A DNA stretch of 64,000 bases from JAJPXC01 sp964520525 (GTDB lineage: Bacteria > Bacteroidota > Bacteroidia > Bacteroidales > Muribaculaceae): the NCBI GenBank assembly GCA_964520525.1, contig CAZFNR010000003.1:96350-160349 (forward strand), in the 5' to 3' direction. Positions 1 to 8,088 of the stretch are shown here, piece after piece. Every line of letters begins with the position of its first letter. Position 1 is the stretch's first letter. The notes beneath the pieces were generated by a model. That model worked only from the letters and a program-made list of their open reading frames with translations, was not told where the DNA came from and did no database searches. The position numbers and the translations under genes are program-made.

Positions 1-360
1 GCGGCCATGGGGGCGAGTGTGATAGAGAAACATTTCACCCTCGATAAGACCCTTCCCGGCCCTGACCACAGGGCATCGCTTGACCCGGCTGAACTTGCGT
101 CGATGGTTAGTGCTATCAGAGCGGTTGAAGCGGCTCTCGGCGACGGACGAAAGCGAGTGACCGATTCAGAACGGCCAAATATCGAGGTGGCGCGCAAGAG
201 CATTGTCGCCGCGCGCGACATTAAGGCCGGAGAGAGGCTGACGGCCGAAAATATAACGGTCAAACGCCCCGGCAACGGTTTGTCGCCGATGTTGTGGGAC
301 GAAGTGATAGGCGCGGTAGCCAAACGCGATTTCGCTTACGACTCGCTGATTGAACTTTAA
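1..360 (+). CDS. neuB: N-acetylneuraminate synthase (NeuB), C-terminal part
   Basis: Partial gene running in from the left edge; the reading frame is open from base 1 and ends at TAA 358-360, so about 119 C-terminal residues are visible. The segment GASVIEKHFTLD followed by PGPDHRASLDP is the end of the NeuB TIM barrel, which condenses phosphoenolpyruvate with N-acetylmannosamine (or a related sugar) to make a sialic acid. From about residue 60 (KSIVAARDIKAGE, then NITVKRPG and SPMLWD) comes the SAF antifreeze-like domain typical of the NeuB C-terminus. A nonulosonate other than sialic acid (legionaminate or pseudaminate) is possible, because the discriminating region lies outside the window. 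The Crp-like regulator starts 16 bp downstream and may be cotranscribed. Confidence 0.9.
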   Translation, partial: AAMGASVIEKHFTLDKTLPGPDHRASLDPAELASMVSAIRAVEAALGDGRKRVTDSERPNIEVARKSIVAARDIKAGERLTAENITVKRPGNGLSPMLWDEVIGAVAKRDFAYDSLIEL

Positions 361-376
361 TAATATAAATCCAACT

Positions 377-961
377 ATGGACCTTGACAGATTGAAGCAT
401 TTGTTGTCGGCCGAGTGTCACTATCAGCTTGCAGATGATGTGATGGATCGCTTCTTGTCGGGAGGCGAGAGGCTGAGTCTGAAAACAGGCGAGGTGTTGA
501 TTCATGCCGGACAGTTTGACCCGAATATTTACATTGTGATGTCGGGCGTGGTAAGACACACATTCATGAATGGCGAAGCTGAAAAAACAGCGACGTTTGC
601 GCTCGCGCCGACGATGTTCACCGAGTATCATTGCTTTTATGCGCGCGAAGAGTCGTTCTATCAGGTGGAGGCTTGTTGCCGGAGCGAGGTGCTCAAAATC
701 CCGAAAACCCATTATGATCGCATGGTGGCTGAGTCGCACGAGTTCGCACGCTGGGCGTTGAGCATGGCCGACAACCAGTTTTACTATTACGAGCGTAAAA
801 ACAGTGTGATAAACGGCGACGCCAAAGAACGTTTCGAGTCGCTCATCAAGAACCGTCCGGAGATAATCGACAATGTGCAGCTCAAGGTCATAGCGTCATA
901 TCTTGGTATCACGCAGCAATACCTTAGCAAATTAAAAAATGGCAAAAAGAACGAAGATTAA
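377..961 (+). CDS. Crp/Fnr-family transcriptional regulator
   Basis: Protein of 194 residues from the ATG at 377. An upstream TTG at 350 overlaps neuB and would add nine unremarkable residues. Residues about 25-115 form a cyclic-nucleotide-binding-type beta barrel (SLKTGEVLIHAGQ, then YIVMSGVVRHTF), and residues about 150-190 a short helix-turn-helix (LKVIASYLGITQQYLSKLKN). This matches the many Bacteroidota Crp-like regulators whose ligand is unknown. The phosphate-cassette residues of true cAMP receptors are not evident, so the effector cannot be named. The position directly behind neuB suggests cotranscription, but no functional link is shown. A 20-bp perfect inverted repeat lies 33 bp downstream. 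Confidence 0.85.
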   Translation: MDLDRLKHLLSAECHYQLADDVMDRFLSGGERLSLKTGEVLIHAGQFDPNIYIVMSGVVRHTFMNGEAEKTATFALAPTMFTEYHCFYAREESFYQVEACCRSEVLKIPKTHYDRMVAESHEFARWALSMADNQFYYYERKNSVINGDAKERFESLIKNRPEIIDNVQLKVIASYLGITQQYLSKLKNGKKNED

Positions 962-994
962 ATTATATTAATCATAACTCTAATTAGTCGTTAT

Positions 995-1042
995 AAATTT
1001 GCGGCAAAACACAATGCAAAGGTTGTGTTTTGCCGCAAATTT
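995..1042 (+). terminator. 20-bp perfect inverted repeat, terminator-like, overlapping a -7 box
   Basis: The arms 995-1014 and 1023-1042 are perfectly complementary with an 8-nt loop. The hairpin lies between the Crp-like gene and the secreted protein at 1066 and could end the upstream transcript, though no strong T tract follows. The sequence TAAATTTG at 994-1001 also matches the Bacteroidota -7 element TAnnTTTG, so the left arm may overlap a promoter for the downstream gene. No clear -33 element is present. Confidence 0.6.
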
Positions 1043-1065
1043 GTTAGTAAAACTAAAAACTGGTT

Positions 1066-3147
1066 ATGATGAAGAGACTCTATCTTATTGCGTTGACGGC
1101 CTTAGCGTCACAAAGCCTCATGTTGGGAGCTGTTCCTGGCAGTCAGCCACGATTTTATGGCTATCTGCGTTATGATGCTGAAACATTCACCCAGTCGGGC
1201 GGCCCTACCGGGTTGTATAGCGTAGATGCTGTCGGCGATGGACGGGTGAAGAGTGTTGACCTCTCGCTCACCGCACTTGGCGGCGGTTGCTTTGGCGATG
1301 GGAAATATTATGTGGTAGACTATGAACAGACGCGCTATGGCACGCTGACTTCGGTGAAGTTAAAAGTGTATGACCCTGAAGGGTGGTCGCTGATAAGCGA
1401 GAAAGAGATACCTGAAACGTCGATACCTACAACTATGACCTATAACCCGGTCGACGGTGAAATCTATGGATGTTTCTTTAATAACGAGTCGGACAAAATG
1501 GAGTTTGGCACGTTGAACAAGGAAGACGGTTCCACTACCGTCAGAAAGCAACTTGACATGTCGATAACGGCGATGGCGTGTGACCATAAGGGCACAATTT
1601 ACATTATCAGTTCCGCCGGCGATTTGTCTCGCTATGACTCGGCTTCGGGCGATTTCGTGAAAATCGGCGCAACCGGCCTTGCACCTAAATATATACAAGA
1701 CGCTACGTTTGACTATGACACTAAAGCCCTCTATTGGTTTGCCATGACCGACAGGGCCGACGATGCCGGAATCTATGTGGTCGACACGCAAAGCGGAGCG
1801 GCAAGCCGTGTGACCACATATGCCACCGGTGAAAAAGAGCTGACGGGAGTGTTCTCGTTGGCCGCTGTCAAAGATAATGCCGCTCCAGGCCTTGTCGATA
1901 ATCTCTCAGTCACTGTCGACGCTGAGATGAAGGCGACTGTGAGCTTCAAAATGCCATCGGTGACTTATGGCAATGAAGCGTTGAGCGGTAGCGCCGCTTA
2001 TGAAGTGGCTGTGAATGGAGTGAAATCGGCTGACGGCAACGCCACTGCCGGCCAAGATGTCACAGTTACCGTCCCGGTTGCTCAGGGCGAGTGTCGCATA
2101 GGCGTTACCGTTTCTACCACTGCCGGCCAAGGCCCCACTTGTTATAATGTGATTTTCGCCGGATTTGACACTCCGGCTAAAGTGACCGACGTTGTCGCGA
2201 CCCGCTCGGAGTCGGGCGTTAAGGTGACGTGGAAGGGCGTTACCGCAGGTGCAGGCGGTAATCCTATCGATTTGGAAAATTTGAGCTATACAGTGACCCG
2301 TATGCCCGAGGGCGCAGTTGTGGCTACGGGACTCACTGAGCTTGAAGCGGTCGATGCGGTTTCAACCGACTCGGCGACAATGTGCTATTATGAGGTTAAG
2401 GCGGTAGCCGGCGGATTAAGCTCCGAGCCGGCGGTGTCAAACGACGTGGTCTATGGCGCGCCGGTGGAATTGCCTTTCACCCACGATTTCAGAAACAAAG
2501 CCGGACTCGGACTCATTGCTGTCGATGACGCTAACGCCGACGGTGTGACTTGGTTTTTCCGCGATAATTACGGTATTCTCGTCGGCGACGGCGGTTCTGA
2601 GCTTGACGACTGGTTGATAATGCCTCCGTTTAACCTTTCGTCGGGCCGCAAATACAAGCTCACGGCTTCGATTGGCGTTGCGATGGGCGAGGAGACTTTT
2701 GAAGTGAAATATGGTATGGGCAACCGTCCCGAACAGTTGACCAAGTCACTTATACAACCGACCAAAATCGACGATAACGACTATTGGTATCGTGACGCAT
2801 GGAGCAACCCCGGAAATTTCACGGCTTATCTCGAACCTGAAACTTCGGGCGAATACCAAATCGCCGTTCACGGTATATCTAATCCGAGCGGATTGTTCCT
2901 CTATTGCTGCGACCTTGCGCTTGAGGATGCTGGAGCGTCGGGAGTTGATGAAGTAGTCGCTCAGAGCGGTGCGCCCGCCGTTATCGTCAACGATGGCACT
3001 ATTGTGGCAAACGCCGAGTCTGTTACTGTCTATGCAGTGTCGGGGCAGGCGGTGGTTACGCTATCAAACGGCGAGCGGGTCAGCGTGGCTCCCGGTGTCT
3101 ATTTAGTCAAGGCCGGCGAGTCTGTTAAGAAACTGCTCGTGAAATAG
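1066..3147 (+). CDS. Secreted multidomain protein with fibronectin III-like and jelly-roll domains
   Basis: Protein of 693 residues; two consecutive ATG codons open the frame and either could be used. Residues 1-22 are a signal peptide. Residues about 30-270 consist of repeated short beta-strand blocks with YDPEG/YNPVDGEIYG-like turns, suggesting a beta-propeller. Two fibronectin type III-like repeats follow (about 275-465, with PAKVTDVVATRSESGVKVTWKG). A domain starting near 466 (PFTHDFRNKAG, DDWLIMPPFNLSSG) resembles the 'choice-of-anchor J'/cleaved-adhesin jelly roll. The last 70 residues end in VSVAPGVYLVKAGESVKKLL, the form of a type IX secretion sorting tail. A surface adhesin or glycan-binding role is inference; no catalytic motif is visible. 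A terminator and then a promoter separate it from the next gene. Confidence 0.7.
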   Translation: MMKRLYLIALTALASQSLMLGAVPGSQPRFYGYLRYDAETFTQSGGPTGLYSVDAVGDGRVKSVDLSLTALGGGCFGDGKYYVVDYEQTRYGTLTSVKLKVYDPEGWSLISEKEIPETSIPTTMTYNPVDGEIYGCFFNNESDKMEFGTLNKEDGSTTVRKQLDMSITAMACDHKGTIYIISSAGDLSRYDSASGDFVKIGATGLAPKYIQDATFDYDTKALYWFAMTDRADDAGIYVVDTQSGAASRVTTYATGEKELTGVFSLAAVKDNAAPGLVDNLSVTVDAEMKATVSFKMPSVTYGNEALSGSAAYEVAVNGVKSADGNATAGQDVTVTVPVAQGECRIGVTVSTTAGQGPTCYNVIFAGFDTPAKVTDVVATRSESGVKVTWKGVTAGAGGNPIDLENLSYTVTRMPEGAVVATGLTELEAVDAVSTDSATMCYYEVKAVAGGLSSEPAVSNDVVYGAPVELPFTHDFRNKAGLGLIAVDDANADGVTWFFRDNYGILVGDGGSELDDWLIMPPFNLSSGRKYKLTASIGVAMGEETFEVKYGMGNRPEQLTKSLIQPTKIDDNDYWYRDAWSNPGNFTAYLEPETSGEYQIAVHGISNPSGLFLYCCDLALEDAGASGVDEVVAQSGAPAVIVNDGTIVANAESVTVYAVSGQAVVTLSNGERVSVAPGVYLVKAGESVKKLLVK

Positions 3148-3180
3148 CGTTGGTAATAAAACATTCTATATGCAGAGTTA

Positions 3181-3212
3181 ATCCCGCAGGTGCTTTGCCT
3201 GTGGGATTTTTG
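3181..3212 (+). terminator. Intrinsic terminator of the secreted protein gene
   Basis: Ten-base-pair stem (3181-3190 with 3198-3207, one G-T pair), 7-nt loop and a run of five T, 33 bp after the stop codon of the gene ending at 3147. Confidence 0.8.
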
Positions 3213-3214
3213 CG

Positions 3215-3245
3215 TTTGATTTTACGCGAGTTCTTACTATTTTTG
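3215..3245 (+). promoter_or_regulatory. Bacteroidota promoter of the TPR/HTH regulator
   Basis: TTTG at 3215-3218, a 19-nt spacer and TATTTTTG at 3238-3245 match the Bacteroidota housekeeping promoter exactly. Transcription should start near 3252. That excludes the ATG at 3251 and supports translation from 3302. Confidence 0.8.
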
Positions 3246-3301
3246 CGGCGATGAACACTTCGGTAACGAGGACATGGACTAACTTAAATCGCATTGCTAC
3301 T

Positions 3302-4879
3302 ATGCTAAAATCATATTTGCCCCTTTTATTGGCTGTACTGGCGTGGATTCCGGCTCAGGCGACGAAAGATGAGTTGCCTGCGTCGGTGGAAGATGCGCTC
3401 CAACTGCTCGATGAGGCGCTTGATAATAGTGAATATTATTACTCCGTTAAGGAGAATCGCATAGATTCTCTGCTGAAACTCGTGCCCGAGAGAAGCGGTG
3501 CTTCTTTGATGTCGCTTTATCAGGAGTTGTGTGACGAGTATAAATCATATAATACGGATTCTGTCTTGAAATATTGCTGCTTGGCCTGCTCAGAAGCCCG
3601 CCGTTGTGGCAATCGGCTGACTGAGGAGAACCTGCGCTTGATGTGGATTGGGTCGCTGCCAATCAAGGGGGTGACAGTCGAGGCGGTTTATGCCTTAGAC
3701 TCCATGAAGCGTGAAGGTATATCTGAAGAAAACCGAGTGGCTTATTATCGGGCGGCTAATGATTTGTATCTTATGATGTCGCTCAATTTTTCGCAGCCCG
3801 TTTCACGGGATAAGTACATGGCATTACGAACGCTTTATGCCGATTCGCTTGCGTCAGCAACCGATTCATTGACTCCGATAGGGAAATTTTATCGGGCGAA
3901 GGCTTGCGCCCTCCATGGCGGGGATATAGAAGGTGTGGTGGGCTTGCTTAACGATGTGATTGATGAAGTGCCGATGTCGAATCACTTGTTTGCGCTTGCG
4001 AGCAGTATGCTCGGCGACTATTACCGCGAGATGCCTGAGCGTCGCGACGAGGCTATATATTACAAAACTTTGGCGGCTGTGTCTGATGTGATTTGTGGCG
4101 TGAGGGAGGAAACGGCACTTCATGCGGTGGCGCAGATGTTGTATGAGCAGGGTGATATAGACCGTTCTTACCGATACATCACTCATTCTCTGAATAATGC
4201 CGTGTTGTCGGGGTCGGCAATAAGAGCCACGCAGGCAACCGAAGGATTGCCGATAATTTCCGGGGCGTTCAGAGAGCGCGATCAGCGAAAATTAGACGTT
4301 ATGACATGGTTGCTCGTGGCACTTGTCATTGCCATGGGCATGATAATAGGTTCGCTGCTGTTTATCAGACGTGAAGTTAAAACCCTGAATGCTCTCAAAC
4401 AAAAAAGCTATGAGGCAAACTTGTTGAAAGACACTTTTATCAGTCAGTTCTTGAATTTGTGCTCCATCTATATGGAAAAGCTTGAAGAGTTCAGCCGTAT
4501 CGCCGGTCGCAAAATAGCGGTGGGGCAGGTGGAGGATCTTTATGCTTTGATAAAATCGGGCAAGATGCTTGATGAGCAGAAATCGCTGTTTTGTGAAATT
4601 TTTGACGATGCGTTTACTCGCATATATCCGACGTTTGTTGACGATGTTAATCTTTTGCTTCAGGAAGATAAACGTATCACTTTGCCCGACGGGGTTAAGC
4701 TAACCACTGAATTGAGAATACTCGCGTTCGTGCGTCTCGGTCTCGACGATTCAGCGCAAATAGCCCGGTTCATGGGTCTGTCGTTAAACACTATCTATAC
4801 CTATCGGAATAAGTTGAAGAGTAAAGCGCTTGACCGCGAAACATTTGAAAAAAGTGTTGTGAAGATTGGCGTTTCTTAA
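3302..4879 (+). CDS. Membrane-anchored TPR regulator with C-terminal helix-turn-helix (DUF6377-like)
   Basis: Protein of 525 residues from the ATG at 3302. That start gives a clean signal sequence (MLKSYLPLLLAVLAWIPAQA) and lies downstream of the promoter; the ATG at 3251 does neither. Residues 20-330 are helical and TPR-like and should be periplasmic. A single transmembrane helix spans about 334-356 (WLLVALVIAMGMIIGSLLF), followed by a coiled-coil-like stretch. The C-terminus carries a LuxR-like helix-turn-helix (DDSAQIARFMGLSLNTIYTY) at about 480-505. This architecture fits the Bacteroidota DUF6377 family, thought to sense an envelope signal and act on transcription from the membrane. No kinase or receiver domain is present. 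The signal and targets are unknown. The 900-bp non-coding stretch follows. Confidence 0.8.
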   Translation: MLKSYLPLLLAVLAWIPAQATKDELPASVEDALQLLDEALDNSEYYYSVKENRIDSLLKLVPERSGASLMSLYQELCDEYKSYNTDSVLKYCCLACSEARRCGNRLTEENLRLMWIGSLPIKGVTVEAVYALDSMKREGISEENRVAYYRAANDLYLMMSLNFSQPVSRDKYMALRTLYADSLASATDSLTPIGKFYRAKACALHGGDIEGVVGLLNDVIDEVPMSNHLFALASSMLGDYYREMPERRDEAIYYKTLAAVSDVICGVREETALHAVAQMLYEQGDIDRSYRYITHSLNNAVLSGSAIRATQATEGLPIISGAFRERDQRKLDVMTWLLVALVIAMGMIIGSLLFIRREVKTLNALKQKSYEANLLKDTFISQFLNLCSIYMEKLEEFSRIAGRKIAVGQVEDLYALIKSGKMLDEQKSLFCEIFDDAFTRIYPTFVDDVNLLLQEDKRITLPDGVKLTTELRILAFVRLGLDDSAQIARFMGLSLNTIYTYRNKLKSKALDRETFEKSVVKIGVS

Positions 4880-4987
4880 TATCTCGGGTTATATTTTTTC
4901 GTTCATTCGGTTTGGCGTAAGTTGTAGACAATAAGTGCGATAGCGCGAAAATAGAAGTATAAAAATATTATATTCCGATTTGGCGTG

Positions 4988-5019
4988 GTTGCCTGACACA
5001 GCTCAACGGTGTAATTTTG
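4988..5019 (+). promoter_or_regulatory. Orphan Bacteroidota-type promoter
   Basis: GTTG at 4988-4991, a 20-nt spacer and TAATTTTG at 5012-5019. No annotated gene follows for 750 bp on this strand, so it may drive a small RNA. Confidence 0.55.
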
Positions 5020-5025
5020 CCATGT

Positions 5026-5225
5026 CTAAAGGGAGAAGTCCCATAACTATGTATTATATGCTTAGTTCTTGAAAAGAGTTATTTGTATTTCAAATCGTTT
5101 ATCTTATCTGATGGGTGAGATGATTTTTAGGTAAAAAAGAGTGTTTTATGTTAGGTTAAATTATTGGTCAGGTGACTGATTCGAGAGCGGGCGGCATCGT
5201 GAGATAGCCGCCCGCTCTCGTTGAT
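5026..5225 (+). ncRNA. Candidate small RNA of about 195 nt
   Basis: Defined only by signals: the promoter at 4988-5019 predicts a start near 5026, and the 14-bp GC-rich hairpin ending at 5220 is a plausible 3' end. The 5' end can fold a small hairpin (GGGA, GAAG, TCCC at about 5030-5041). A 16-codon frame starts at 5022 but would lie at or before the predicted start. Family unknown. Confidence 0.35.
5182..5220 (+). terminator. GC-rich perfect hairpin
   Basis: Arms 5182-5195 and 5207-5220 are perfectly complementary (14 bp, 11-nt loop). A T-rich but interrupted tail follows. It could end either the 3302-4879 transcript or the candidate small RNA. Confidence 0.6.
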
Positions 5226-5684
5226 GAAATTCTTTCGGTTTCGTGATGTTTTCTCTCCGACGCGGGCTTGACAGCGTCTTCCGTTCCGCACGGCTCGACA
5301 AGAGTCAGAAACCGGAGTTGGTTAAGACTGAAAAATCAACATTAATAATGGCTAATGTGTCATATGTCAGTTTATATTTCGCTTCTTATTGTTTATGTGT
5401 AGTGGCTTAGTATATAGTGGGTTATAAAAACGGTCAATAATAATAGTTTATATTTTTTACTCAATCGCCGTGATTTGCTCAAAGCGATGGTTACCTTTGT
5501 GATGTAAAAATTAATCAGTCCAAGAATGAATCATATTAGGTTCTCAATTAGGATTAAAGAGAAAGGAATGATTTTGAATAAGAGGGTTAGTTTTAAGTGT
5601 AATTAAGTGTTGAATAATAGATAAATTTAGGTGTTTCATGTTGGCAATATTTGCATGACAAATATTTTAAGACCAAGGTAAGAT

Positions 5685-5709
5685 GGGTTTCGCGAGAAAC
5701 CCGTTTTTT
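5685..5709 (+). terminator. Intrinsic terminator with GCGA tetraloop
   Basis: Seven-base-pair stem (5685-5691 with 5696-5702) closed by a GNRA-type GCGA loop and followed by G and six T. There is no gene immediately upstream on this strand, so it marks the end of an unidentified transcript. Confidence 0.7.
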
Positions 5710-5777
5710 ATTTTACATCGCTCCGCGTCTGTAAGGTATAGTTGGCGATAGCGTTTCTGGCGAGTATCAGCTGTGTA

Positions 5778-6143
5778 TTAGTCTGTTTTAAGGATACGAC
5801 CCTTTGTGATGTAATCGAGCAGGGTCGGTTTCAGTGTTTTCAAATCAATGTCGACCGTGTCGGAATCTTTGCGTAGGAAGATGATTGACGAGTGCATGAC
5901 AATGGCTACGTGGAGGTCAAAGTTTATAATAGCATGGATGCGCTCAATCGGAATTTCCCGGAAAGGCGACAGTTGTTCGACGCTCTTGATGACTATGGTG
6001 TCGTCTTTAATCTCTATGCCATGATTCTCGAGATTTTTCTCAAATAAGAGTCCGATGTTGAGTTCGTCGACGTTTGCCGGCTTGTGGCGATATTTTCGGT
6101 AGATAGACTTTATTGTTTTCTGTGTAATCATAAATTTTGACAT
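5778..6143 (-). CDS. Conserved-looking hypothetical protein, 121 aa
   Basis: Not recognised as a named family. It has no signal peptide or membrane segment and is probably cytoplasmic. The N-terminus is helical and basic (ITQKTIKSIYRKYRHKP). The C-terminal half reads as alternating beta strands (IHAIINFDLHVAIVMHSSII, then FLRKDSDTVDIDLK). It lies 273 bp downstream of the oadB gene on the same strand, separated from it by a strong hairpin, so it is probably transcribed alone; no -7/-33 pair was found ahead of it. Codon use matches its neighbours, supporting a real gene. Function unknown. Confidence 0.65.
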   Translation of the reverse strand: MSKFMITQKTIKSIYRKYRHKPANVDELNIGLLFEKNLENHGIEIKDDTIVIKSVEQLSPFREIPIERIHAIINFDLHVAIVMHSSIIFLRKDSDTVDIDLKTLKPTLLDYITKGRILKTD

Positions 6144-6320
6144 GATTGCACCCTCAGGCTATATCTGCACCATTGTGAGTGTATAGGCGGGCTGTGTATG
6201 TTGGCTTGGTTTTATAACAATCGGAAAATGTTTTTTGTTGAAATGTTTTTTAGGAAATTTTGTATTTATGAAATGCCGGATAGGTTATCGCGTGTAGTGC
6301 GCGTATAGGTAACAATTAAT

Positions 6321-6365
6321 TTCAGCGTTATCCTCCAAGTCGGTGACGAGGGGGATAACGCTGAA
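6321..6365 (-). terminator. Terminator of the methylmalonyl-CoA decarboxylase operon
   Basis: A 13-bp perfect stem (6321-6333 with 6353-6365) can extend inward by three more pairs. It lies about 50 bp past the stop of the last operon gene. Confidence 0.75.
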
Positions 6366-6416
6366 AAGTGTATCGGTGTCGGCCGGTTAACGGCGTTTAG
6401 ACGGTTTCTAACCTCC

Positions 6417-7583
6417 TTATGTGAGGAATCCGAGGAGTACACCTGCGGCAACTGCCGAGCCGATTACGCCTGCCACGTTCGGGCCCATAGCGTGCATCAG
6501 CAGGTAGTTGGACGGGTCGTATTCCAGCCCGAGATTGTTGGAAATGCGAGCCGACATCGGCACAGCGGAAACGCCGGCATTGCCGATGAGGGGGTTAATC
6601 TTCTTGGACTTGGGCAATACGAGATTGAACAGCTTGACAAACAGCACGCCTGAAGCTGAAGCGATAATGAATGCCATGAACCCGAGGAAGAAGATGAAGA
6701 TGGTCTCGGGGGTAAGGAATTCCGATGCTTGTGTCGACGCTCCGACGGTCATTCCGAGGAGTATTGTGACGATGTCGGTCAAGGCGTTGCTTGCGGTTTT
6801 TGCCAGACGTGTGGTCACGCCGCATTCGCGCAGCAGGTTACCGAAGAACAACATTCCCAACAAGGGTAGACCTGAAGGCACCACGAAGCATGTGAGCAAC
6901 AGACCTACAATCGGGAAAATAATCTTCTCGTTTTGTGAGACGGCGCGCGCTGGTTTCATCTTAATCAGTCGTTCCTTTTTGGTCGTGAACAATCGCATGA
7001 TTGGCGGCTGTATCACAGGGACGAGTGCCATGTAGGAGTAAGCCGATACGGCGATTGCGCCCATGAGGTTAGGAGCGAGCTTTGATGAAAGGAAAATCGC
7101 GGTGGGACCGTCGGCGCCGCCGATGATTGCGATTGCTCCGGCTTGGTCGGGGGCGAAACCGATGGCTAGCGCCACCATGTAGGCACCGAAGATGCCGAAC
7201 TGCGCTGCTGCGCCGATTAGCATCAGTTTAGGATTGGCAATCAGAGCGGAAAAGTCGGTCATCGCGCCGATTCCGAGGAAAATCAGAGGCGGATACCAGC
7301 CTGCGCTGACACCGTTGTAGAGGATGTTGAGCACTGAGCCTTCCTCGTAAATGCCGATTTCAAGTCCTGCCTCGGTGTTGAATGGTATGTTTCCGATGAG
7401 AATACCGAATCCGATTGGGACAAGCAGCATTGGCTCAAAATCTTTTTTAATTGCGAGCCATATGAAGAAAAGCCCGACGGCGAGCATGACGAAGTGCTGC
7501 CATGTGGCGTTGTAGAAGCCTGTTAGATGCCAGAACTGATTGAGGTTCTGCATCAAGAAATCGCTAAATGAGAGTTCAGCCAT
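6417..7583 (-). CDS. mmdB: Sodium-translocating decarboxylase, beta subunit
   Basis: Integral membrane protein of 388 residues, the carboxybiotin decarboxylase and Na+ channel of the OadB/MmdB/GcdB family. It releases CO2 from carboxybiotin on the carrier subunit and couples this to Na+ export. The conserved motif GGADGPTAIF is at 155-164; its Asp (D158) corresponds to the essential membrane Asp of the family. The C-terminal signature (PMSARISNNLGLEYDPSNYL, then HAMGPNVAGVIGSAVAAG) is intact. About ten hydrophobic segments are visible. It is the last gene of the operon, 14 bp after the biotin-carrier gene. With mmdA upstream the substrate is most likely methylmalonyl-CoA rather than oxaloacetate; the beta subunit alone cannot distinguish these. 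Confidence 0.95.
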   Translation of the reverse strand: MAELSFSDFLMQNLNQFWHLTGFYNATWQHFVMLAVGLFFIWLAIKKDFEPMLLVPIGFGILIGNIPFNTEAGLEIGIYEEGSVLNILYNGVSAGWYPPLIFLGIGAMTDFSALIANPKLMLIGAAAQFGIFGAYMVALAIGFAPDQAGAIAIIGGADGPTAIFLSSKLAPNLMGAIAVSAYSYMALVPVIQPPIMRLFTTKKERLIKMKPARAVSQNEKIIFPIVGLLLTCFVVPSGLPLLGMLFFGNLLRECGVTTRLAKTASNALTDIVTILLGMTVGASTQASEFLTPETIFIFFLGFMAFIIASASGVLFVKLFNLVLPKSKKINPLIGNAGVSAVPMSARISNNLGLEYDPSNYLLMHAMGPNVAGVIGSAVAAGVLLGFLT

Positions 7584-7597
7584 TTTGGGAATGGTTT

Positions 7598-8035
7598 TTA
7601 TTCGATAGTAATCAGGACGGTGCCTTCGAGAACGGAGTCACCGGGGTTAACGTTGATTGAAGCGATTTTTCCGTCGCGTCCGGCATGAATCGCATTCTCC
7701 ATTTTCATGGCCTCAAGCATGAGCACTGTGTCGGCTGCTTTGACAACGTCGCCAACTTTGGCTGAAATTGTGGTGATAACGCCGGGCAGGGGAGCCTTGA
7801 CTTGGTAGGCGCCTGTGTTGGCTACCGTCGGTTTGGCTATGATTTTGTCCCCTGTGTTTGTGCGCGGAGCCGCTGAAGGGCGAGGCGCGTTAATGATTGT
7901 CATGGAGCCTTTATTCTTCTCAAGTTCGACTTTGAATGGGGTGCCGTTGACTGAGACCTGTGCGATGTTATCGTCAATGTCGCCCACGGCAACGGTGTAG
8001 AAGTTGCCGTTAATTTTATATTTGTATTCTTTCAT
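7598..8035 (-). CDS. mmdC: Biotin carrier subunit of methylmalonyl-CoA decarboxylase
   Basis: Protein of 145 residues. Residues 75-145 are a biotinyl/lipoyl domain with the biotinylation motif EAMKMEN, the modified Lys being K111. The preceding segment (about 48-72) is a flexible Pro/Ala/Thr linker, and the first 45 residues form a small beta-rich domain seen in Bacteroidota carriers. The biotin shuttles the carboxyl group from the carboxyltransferase (the mmdA product) to the membrane beta subunit. The gene sits between the gamma- and beta-subunit genes, in the usual operon order. Similar domains occur in pyruvate and oxaloacetate carboxylases, but the free-standing form and the neighbours favour the decarboxylase. 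Confidence 0.93.
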   Translation of the reverse strand: MKEYKYKINGNFYTVAVGDIDDNIAQVSVNGTPFKVELEKNKGSMTIINAPRPSAAPRTNTGDKIIAKPTVANTGAYQVKAPLPGVITTISAKVGDVVKAADTVLMLEAMKMENAIHAGRDGKIASINVNPGDSVLEGTVLITIE

Positions 8036-8088
8036 TATTGCGGTGTTGATATTGTTATAATGTTTATAGCTTTTGTTTATGCCGTCGA

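Larger units (their letters stand above)
4880..5777. other. 900-bp AT-rich gap without a convincing protein gene
   Basis: Only short open frames occur here, for example 16 codons from 5022 and 26 codons from 5526. The gap is markedly more AT-rich than its neighbours. It contains a promoter-like sequence (4988-5019), a strong GC-rich hairpin (5182-5220), an 8-bp AT-rich inverted repeat (5646-5653 with 5659-5666), a -7-like TACCTTTG at 5492-5499 and an intrinsic terminator (5685-5709). It may host one or two small RNAs or a long 3' untranslated region of the upstream gene. Confidence 0.6.

Noticed and set aside
260..739. Minus-strand frame of 159 codons
   Set aside because: Antisense to neuB and the Crp-like gene, with no domain or plausible start.
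5526..5606. 26-codon frame in the AT-rich gap
   Set aside because: AT-rich sequence yields such frames easily, and no start signal or composition supports it.
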